Positions 19,051 through 25,093 of a DNA stretch of 25,093 bases are shown here, piece by piece (within the stretch, counting starts at the first letter, position 1; every line of letters starts with the position of its first letter). Source of the stretch: Plantago elongata (lineage: Eukaryota; Streptophyta; Magnoliopsida; Lamiales; Plantaginaceae); contig JAYMSP010002289.1 in NCBI GenBank assembly GCA_036897095.1, positions 1 through 25,093 on the forward strand, written 5' to 3'. A program made the position numbers and the translations under genes. The notes beneath the pieces were generated by a model. The model worked only from the letters and a program-made list of their open reading frames with translations. It was not told the origin of the DNA and searched no databases.

Positions 19051-19258
19051 ATCAAGGCCTTCCGTTGGTGATGGCCTCGATCTTGACTTGTCTCTCACTC
19101 TTTGCTCCTTGTGGAACTTTGTCGAGACCTTCCTTCGATGATGGCATCGATCCTGACTTCTCTTACTCTTTGCTCTCTATGGGCACCCGTCGAGACCTTC
19201 CTTCGATGATGGCCTTGATCCTAACTTATCTGTTACTCTTTGCTCTCTGTGGACACCC
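19051..19258. repeat. tandem repeat in gypsy U3, three units of 68-71 bp
   Basis: Units start near 19051, 19122 and 19190. The last two share TCGAGACCTTCCTTCGATGA and the ACTCTTTGCTCTCT stretch. A diverged half unit precedes the first. It lies upstream of the TATA box in transcription direction. Confidence 0.85.
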
Positions 19259-19338
19259 TCGATTGGTCTAGGAGACCCTTCGAGTATCTTGATAGCCCCT
19301 TGATCGAACCCTAGTATCAGATGTCGACGGTCTCATCA

Positions 19339-19439
19339 CTGGAGCTTCCTTCCTTAGATCGTTTCATAGGTGACCGAATCATGACGCTTTAGGCTTCGAA
19401 GTGTCTTTGAACCATATTTGGTATATCACTATTGTTGCA
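19339..19439. other. junction between gypsy LTR and MULE relic
   Basis: No coding signal. If 19338 is the LTR end, CTGGA (19339-19343) would be the target-site copy. Confidence 0.35.
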
Positions 19440-19895
19440 TACTAACTCTTTCATGTTGTTTCATAACTATGCAGGTGTTCTAGATGATGAAACCTCCTTT
19501 ATGATTTAGACTTACAATGGAGGGCACAAGTGTGTAAGGAAGGTTGATAAAAAACAAGCAGATTAAAACTAGTAAATTAGTAAGCTATTTGAACCATTGA
19601 GGGAGAATCCCAGTTTAAGTGCAAAGAAGTTGGAGCCTTGGGTAAATACCAAGCTTTTGTATAGTGGTTTCTTACATGATGTTATATGGGGCAAGGATGA
19701 AAGCAATGGAGATATTGGGAAGCTGACATGTAGAATCATTTAGGCTTTCACCAAAGTATATAGACATGATCCTCAGAACAAACCCTAGATAAATTGTGGA
19801 GATGGTTGTTAAACCATCAATTGGAAGGCCACCACAATTTTAGAGATTCATTTATGGTTTAGAGGGCTTGTGGAGGGGATTTTTTAATAAATGCA
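19440..19895 (+). pseudogene. MULE (Mutator-like) transposase relic
   Basis: The plus strand reads GVLDDETSFMI at 19474-19506, a TAG, then TYNGGHKCVRKVDKKQA, several stops, then SKLFEPLRENPSLSAKKLE near 19590-19650. This pattern (short acidic stretch, SFMI-TYN..H.C-R, then KxxEPxRxNP.LS) matches the N-terminal zinc-associated MuDR region of plant MULE transposases. A diverged FRDSFMV then a stop, then RACGGDFLINAV near 19840-19890 looks like the next block in another frame. TACTAAC and a pyrimidine-rich stretch precede TATGCAG/GT at 19439-19475, like an intron 3' end just before this exon. No terminal inverted repeats were found. Confidence 0.6.
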
Positions 19896-21428
19896 GTCCA
19901 TTCCTCTTTTTTTTTATTATTTTTTTATGGTTGTCATCTAAGAGGCAAGATTGGTGGCTTTCTAATTACTATTGCACGTCATCTTAGGCAATAACGCGGG
20001 ATAGGGACGACATGTCATCATACTGTGACGACCTACATTGCAGGTCATCTTAGGTGCATTACATCTCGACCCTGGTATCATATATCAACAAGACTTATGG
20101 GATAAGCAAGGAAGGAAGATCTAGAATTAATTATTGACATGTAAATGAACCAAGCAAAATCCATATTACTTGATGCACTAAAGCAAAATCACTAGCTTGA
20201 ATCTTGTTTACAGTGAATCTAGTAAGCATACAAGAACTAACTTTTAAATACAAGTATGAAGGTAACGTTTCCCAAATAATCTACTAGGAAAAAAAATATC
20301 AAAATCTTCTTAACCACATATTAAGGTGTCAACGGAAGTAACGGTTTGTAGGGTGGTGTAATAGTCTTTTGACTTGAGGTTGATACTTACTACATGTGTG
20401 GACTTGTATGCTTTGACCATGACCAATGCTTGCATTCCTTGTAGGGGTAGATATGACATATGTTAGACACATCACGAAACACATGTTAGTAGTAGTCGAA
20501 TCAAGATAGGATTCATTCCTCAAAATAGACTTGGATAGAACACTTAACTTCTCATTACTAATTTTTTCAATGTCGTTTGCCAATGCAAGATATATTTGGA
20601 ATTGTGTTCAAATATCATGGATGAATTCGTATAATGAGATAAAATGATTTAAGTTGTTTGAACAAACACAAATTCAAGTTCTAGACTTATTTGAGTTTTT
20701 GCGAATGAAATGGTCGTATCATCATAAGCTCTACATTGGTTTTCAGTCATTTCAAACGTTCCTTATGTATTAAGAATGTTTGGTAAATTGTTTAGGAGTT
20801 TTCACCAAACCTTAATTAGATTAGTGCTTACTTACGTAAGGCCTTATGGGTCACATTATGTGGTGATTGTTCAACCAATTAAATAATAGAGTCAATTAAA
20901 TATTAATTGAATCAATTTAATATTTATTTTTCTATTATTGAGAACTGATCTGTTGCATAGATACAATTAATAAGTTAAATTGGATTTATAGAACTTAGTT
21001 AATTGTTATACTTTTAGAAAGTAAATGAATTTAATTTAAATTAGAAGAAAGATTTATTAGATTAAATTTAATTAACTAATTAAAGTAATAAAGTTTATTT
21101 GGACCGAATTGGAATGAAGTCCAAATAAAAGATCAAAGGAGATAAAAGAAAATTAATATGGATTACCTAGGTTTTGAACCTTAGACTAGCTTAATGGATT
21201 TGGGCTTACCAAGTTGGACTAAGAGTCTTCCATGTACTAGAACACTACTCGAGTGTATCGTTACATATATGATATGCATGATCATATATCAGCACACTCT
21301 TGCTTTACTTGTCTATCATAACATCTTCTTTTGTTCTTAAATTCTTCATAATCCTACTCACTAAATAGTTGAGTATAGTTTCGAACGGGAACCTCCTAGC
21401 GTTCTTCGGTAGAAATAAATTGCCCATG
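19896..21428. other. gene-free AT-rich stretch with short repeats and hairpins
   Basis: No coding region supported. It contains a T-rich run (about 19905-19927) and an 18-base near-identical direct repeat ATTGCA(C/G)GTCATCTTAGG at 19971-19988 and 20037-20054. It also holds an AT-rich inverted repeat at about 20883-20938 and a hairpin at 21251-21299. Confidence 0.5.
21251..21299. repeat. hairpin-forming inverted repeat
   Basis: Inner arms ATATATGAT (21265-21273) and ATCATATAT (21281-21289) are separated by ATGCATG. Outer arms GAGTGT (21251-21256) and ACACTC (21294-21299) pair as well. Confidence 0.75.
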
Positions 21429-21590
21429 TGTTGGGGGAAAGTCCCCTAACCAAAGAGTAGTACTACTAAATTCACTTAGGTCCTCCCAATAATGGTCCAT
21501 TATGAATCCAAGTCCTAAGTAAAGGTCCAACTCTATCACAGATCCAAAGTCTTAGGAGAAGACTTGATATCATGCAAAAGTAACTTTGGA

Positions 21591-21601
21591 GGGGGGGGGG
21601 G
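21591..21601. repeat. G(11) homopolymer
   Basis: Eleven consecutive G on the plus strand. Confidence 0.9.
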
Positions 21602-21750
21602 TTAGAACCTAGGACCCGGTGTGCATGAAATCAAACTGGTTAGGAGTTTTCCGGAGAGAGATTGAGGATCTACTCTGTATATAATTCGAGTTAGAATCGT
21701 AAAGTAGGTTTAAGATGGCGTGACTTACTGTTATTATGCGAATGCATGTC

Positions 21751-21760
21751 TTATTTATAG
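21751..21760 (-). promoter_or_regulatory. possible TATA box of candidate LTR
   Basis: Minus strand reads CTATAAATAA. It is meaningful only if the candidate LTR is real. Confidence 0.3.
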
Positions 21761-21963
21761 ACATCTTCCACAAAAGGAAGGAATTCACTATATTGCCTCA
21801 AGTGCAAGGCACATATTGAGCCAACAAGGTTTTGTTATTCCTATGGCTCATAATGAAGACATAACCCTTTTCCCTTTTGAGATTTCAATGGTAGATTAGT
21901 CATTCTGAGAGAGTGTTTACGGACTATCGTAGTCCTCCTCGGACCTTCATCCAAGGACAATAG

Positions 21964-23315
21964 TGATGAGACCATATATATAGTCTCATTAGTCCTTTTT
22001 AGCGGTCCTTGTGAGTCTTCGTCCTTTGTTTAGAGTATTTTTAGTTCATTTTTATGCTTTGGTGTTTTGTTTATATTTTACAGGAATCGATGATTTTGAG
22101 CAGAAATAAGGACTTTTGTGTTTCGGAGGAGAAACCCATATCGAAAATTTGGTTCTAGATCTTTGAATGTAGAGTAGCTGGCTGAAAATTGAAATGGATT
22201 CGGAGTTTGGACGATGAATTGAGAAGCGTTTTAGCAAGACTTGCAATTTATGATTTTTTTTTCTGAAACGACAAATGAGACTCGAATTCAGACCTATTTG
22301 TTGGAGGGTAAGCGTCTTACCAATTTAGCTGCGTTTCGTTGTCGCAAAAGTGATGATTTAGGGAGAAGTCTAGCCATTTTGGACATAACTCTCGCATATG
22401 ATGTCCGGTTTATTTGATCTCAGTGGCCATGGAAAGATAATTTAAAAGGGCTACACATTCTGTTCTATAAATGTAGCCAAATTTCTCTTGTAGAAGAAGA
22501 TATGGACATCACAAGTTGATTGTTTGAAAGAATCTTCACAACGGCGAGAACTTACTGAGTGTAGATTTTCTGGGCCATTTCTGCTGGGATTCTACTCGTT
22601 TTTTCTCATTTAAATAGATTTATTTCATCATAAATTTAAACATAACTTCTTTCCCCCTAAATATAGATAGAATAAAGCTCCTAACTAGGGTTTGATATTG
22701 ATTGATCTTTGGAGTTTGAATATCATCATTGTTGAAGGATTGATATCGAATTCCTGGTCATTTTGTTAATCTCTATTGTTTATCTCTTTGCAATTCATTC
22801 TTTCTATTGTTTGTCAAATTGTATGAGCTTACATGTGATTATCATTCGGTTTATGTTTAACATGAACAATATTTGGAAGTCTTTCATCCTTGCTTGTACT
22901 ATGAGTAGTTAAATCGCGATGAACACGGTACTTATGGGATAGTCTGGCATATTCATTCTAGGGCTTCAGATTCATTCATATAGGTTCTTCTAGTTCAAAG
23001 ATATTCTTAAAAACCTTCAATCCAATAAGCTAGTTCAAAGATTCTCAAAATCATTTTCAGATAAGGATTGTGGATTGACGATCCACAATTACAAAATTTC
23101 TATATTCTCAAATAATGATTGGATGAATTGGATTGATTGATTTATGTGTTATAGAAGTATAATCTCTCAAATCAACTTGGTATTGCAAACAAATTGTTTA
23201 TTCTCATTTGTTGTGGAAGCTTGATTAATTCCTCAGAGAACAATACCGAGTTAGGCTTAGTCTACAACTACAACTTATTCTCTTAAATTATTTAGAGTAT
23301 AATTTGAGCTCATCA
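21964..23315 (+). repeat. probable solo LTR, gypsy Athila/Tat-like (1352 bp)
   Basis: Perfect 7-base inverted termini TGATGAG (21964-21970) and CTCATCA (23309-23315), flanked by AATAG (21959-21963) and AGTAG (23316-23320), a 4-of-5 match fitting an old target duplication. The interior has the style of gypsy LTRs: TTTTACAGGAATCGATGATT near 22074, a TTTAAATAG TATA-like box near 22608-22616, and a CTAACTAGGGTTTGA segment after it. No internal coding region remains, so LTR-LTR recombination is the simple explanation. Confidence 0.6.
22269..22344 (-). repeat. tRNA-like sequence (degenerate, 76 nt) inside the solo LTR
   Basis: The minus strand begins CGACAA and ends TTGTCG, a 6-bp acceptor-like stem spanning 76 nt. 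CAGCTAAATTGGTAAGA resembles a pol III A box and the D arm; AATTCGAGTCTC resembles a B box and the T loop. The T stem pairs at only 3 of 5 positions and no anticodon stem forms, so this is not a functional tRNA gene. A T-rich tract adjoins on the plus strand (22252-22262). It could be a tRNA-derived SINE fragment. Confidence 0.4.
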
Positions 23316-24204
23316 AGTAGCTCGGAGTTACCTATGACTCATCTATTTGGTGGCCATTTTCACTTAGTTCCTTTATAAAAGGTAGGATATTTCGACGGTA
23401 TGTCTGTAGGATCGGAGCTCTCTTCAACCTCGGACCTTCCAAGATCTTCGAATGAGAACTTTGGTCCGGACCTATCCACTCTGGTGTCAAGTCCTTTGGC
23501 ATGTCTTATTCATGTGGGACCTTTGAGGGTCCTAAGGTCCGACCTTTGAGCCTTGGACATTTAGACATCCTAGGATGCCTTCGGATTTGCTCCAAAGGAA
23601 TCGATGATGGATTGGACATATTTCCGTATCAAGACCGTGGATACCGAGGTTGAGGAAGTTATTCATGATGTATTATTGGGTTCAAAATATCATACATGCG
23701 AACTGATTCGAAGTGCTTGACGAATGGATTCAAGGAAGAGCTTTAAGGCAATAAAGTTGCTATTTGAAAAGCTAGTGCGACAAGTAAATATTGATTTGCT
23801 TGTTTATGTTATATAGTCGTTGGATCAAGATCAACAAATGCAATAAAATTTTCGACTTATGCTGCTTTAACCTAGGAATAATCTTTGCATATTTTCCAAC
23901 ACAGAGTATGCAGAGCCGAAGAAACTAACATCAACCATGATCACATAAAGCTGTCCAACATGGTAAAGAGGGATATTGTAGCGACGACGGCAAACACAAA
24001 TCACAAACCAAAAGGATAGAGGAAAAGGATATATATATTAGGCTAAGGTCATCTTTTGATTGATTTTTTCTTCCAACTGTGTACACCACCAAGACTTAAG
24101 TGTTTACCAATCAAATCCAAAAAATAAAAGGATAGAGGAAAAGGAATGCAAGGTTTAATCTCTATTACAAATTCACGATCACTCAGCTAGATTCTAACTA
24201 TAAT
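23316..24204. other. gene-free stretch
   Basis: No coding signal. CGGACCTT/GGTCCGA motifs recur at about 23440-23550, and a 20-base repeat AAAAGGATAGAGGAAAAGGA occurs near 24010 and 24126. Confidence 0.45.
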
Positions 24205-25093
24205 TGTAACAGTCCAGAAATTCCTAATTCGAATTTAGGCGTTTTAGAATGAACTGATCGTTGAAGCGAAGTTCGTATAGCGTGTGGTGTTTGCCTCATT
24301 TCTTTTTAGCCCAAAAATTTCCTTTCTAGCCCATTGTCTAACCTATTCACAAAGCCCAACTCCATTCTAATCCTAGACCTAGAGATTTGTCAAACAAAAC
24401 CTGGAGTTTAACACGTTTTGCCGCAAGAAAATTATGCCAGACACAACCAACTTATAGACTTGATTCCCGGTTTGTTAGCCATTGGATCAAGCTAATTTTG
24501 GATATTGTATCCATAACATACAGTTCTATACTTTCATTGGATGGATCGGTCATTTGATTTGGGAGTTGTACAGAATAAGGCGTCGAACAAGGGGATGTTT
24601 TCAATCCTTATTTTCAATTCTTGCCTCTTGTTCATTCGTTCGTTCTTTCTCAACGAAAGTTCCCCTAAAGTTTCAACTCATGTTTATTTGATTGATTGTC
24701 ATCAAAGTTATGATATGTTACGTGCTTTGAGCCTTGATATTTATATGTTATGAATGCCATGTTCAAAATATGAGTGCTAATAACTATGTCATGATCTCTC
24801 AGAGTATCGTTGATGTTGTATGCAAGTTTGGATTAAAGTTTCTAGTAGCATGCGTCATGAAGATTACGATTTATGGTTGTTGACTGATTTGTGATGGTTA
24901 TATGTTAGTTGTGATATGTCCAAGTTCTGAAATTTTGGTGATTATGATTAATTGTGGTTAAATGTATGCATGTGTACCAAGTAAATAGTAGATATTGAAC
25001 CTTTACTATGGACGATGAAATGTATACACTAGGTTGATCAAGCCCTTTTTTTTCTTAAAGAGCCGAGGCTCGGTTTTCCTATATATATATATA
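24205..25093 (+). repeat. candidate 5' part of a plus-strand LTR, chromovirus (Tekay/Del)-like
   Basis: Starts TGTAACAGTCCAGAAATTCC, the kind of TGTAACA-C/T-CC opening common in Tekay/Del-type LTRs. It continues with CCATTGGATCAAGCTAATTTT near 24478 and the GATATGTTA...ATGAATGCCATG-style region near 24710-24760, also familiar from such LTRs. It runs off the window, so the second end, the PBS and the orientation are untested. Confidence 0.4.

Larger units (their letters stand above)
5301..19338 (-). mobile_element. Tat-lineage Ty3/gypsy retrotransposon, interrupted by copia-2; left part inferred
   Basis: On the minus strand from 19338 the order is 5' LTR, PBS, gag, protease remnant, RT, RNase H, second archaeal-type RNase H, integrase. 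This is the gypsy order, and the second RNase H points to the Tat lineage (Ogre, Retand and relatives). Copia-2 (13412-18327) sits inside gag. The part from 7744 down to 5301 is assigned by position: Tat elements often have a long repeat-bearing tail between integrase and 3' LTR. No 3' LTR is seen, so the true left end is unknown. Every domain is frameshifted or stopped. Confidence 0.8.
18570..19338 (-). repeat. gypsy 5' LTR (about 769 bp)
   Basis: The inner end is fixed by the PBS (LTR ends ...CATCATCA in minus sense). The outer end is placed at 19338 because TCATCA there mirrors TGATGA at 18570-18575, giving a 6-base terminal inverted repeat. A TATA box lies at 18862-18870 and a tandem repeat in U3 at 19051-19258. 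No second LTR is available to confirm the outer end. Confidence 0.6.
21429..23901 (-). repeat. candidate LTR, interrupted by the solo LTR at 21964-23315
   Basis: In minus sense it starts TGTTGGAAAATATG at 23901 and ends CCCCCAACA at 21429, giving the 6-base inverted termini TGTTGG/CCAACA. Without the nested solo LTR it would be about 1.1 kb. CTATAAATAA (minus, 21751-21760) is in the right sense for its promoter and a C(11) run (21591-21601) lies towards its 3' end. Against it: the flanking 5-mers (CCATG and CAGAG) do not match, and no PBS or purine tract adjoins. Confidence 0.35.

Noticed and set aside
18813-19271. 152-residue plus-strand open frame
   Set aside because: It is antisense within the gypsy LTR and its second half is translated from the U3 tandem repeat. 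No recognisable domain.
20329-20583. 84-residue minus-strand open frame
   Set aside because: It lies in AT-rich non-coding DNA, with no motif, no neighbouring gene and a composition expected by chance.
21429-21480. Intact copia element start (TGTTGGGGGAAAG) on the plus strand
   Set aside because: No PBS or gag follows on the plus strand; the TATA box and C-run nearby fit minus orientation.
22269-22344. Functional tRNA gene
   Set aside because: The T stem pairs only in part and no anticodon stem forms, so it is kept only as a tRNA-like relic.
1-25093. A host cellular gene or an active, undescribed system
   Set aside because: Every protein motif I recognise belongs to LTR retrotransposon or MULE proteins and all are broken; the remaining stretches show no coding signal.

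Overview
This window looks like heterochromatic-type plant nuclear DNA: a nest of decayed LTR retrotransposons with no intact cellular gene. It suggests an angiosperm, because a Sirevirus-like Ty1/copia element, a Tat-lineage Ty3/gypsy element (with a second, archaeal-type RNase H) and a MULE transposase remnant occur together. The species cannot be named from the sequence. No previously undescribed functional system was found; the interest lies in the nesting, the manner of decay, and the repeats inside the elements.

Layout. (1) 1-5300, minus strand: 5' portion of a Ty1/copia element cut by the window edge (integrase, protease, gag with coiled coil, PBS, 1.2-kb 5' LTR). (2) 5301-7744: gene-free tail of a gypsy element with three tandem-repeat blocks; its 3' LTR is not seen. 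(3) 7745-13411 and 18333-19338, minus strand: one Tat-like gypsy element in the order LTR, PBS, gag, protease remnant, RT, RNase H, archaeal-type RNase H, integrase. (4) 13412-18327, minus strand: a second complete copia element (4916 bp, two 160-bp LTRs, TSD GTTTG) inserted inside the gypsy gag gene. (5) about 19440-19895, plus strand: a MULE transposase relic. (6) 19900-25093: mostly non-coding AT-rich DNA holding a probable 1352-bp solo LTR (21964-23315) with a tRNA-like segment inside, perhaps itself within another LTR (21429-23901), and a plus-strand LTR start at 24205.

Order of events inferred: the gypsy element landed beside or in the MULE relic; copia-2 then split the gypsy gag, and copia-1 probably landed in the gypsy tail. 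All three pol-bearing elements point the same way. Every coding region has stops and frameshifts. Several are explained by single G-to-A changes on the coding strand (TGG to TAG, Asp to Asn at catalytic sites), as expected from deamination of methylated cytosine in silenced DNA. The two copia-2 LTRs differ at 13 of 160 positions by my hand alignment, so that insertion is not recent.
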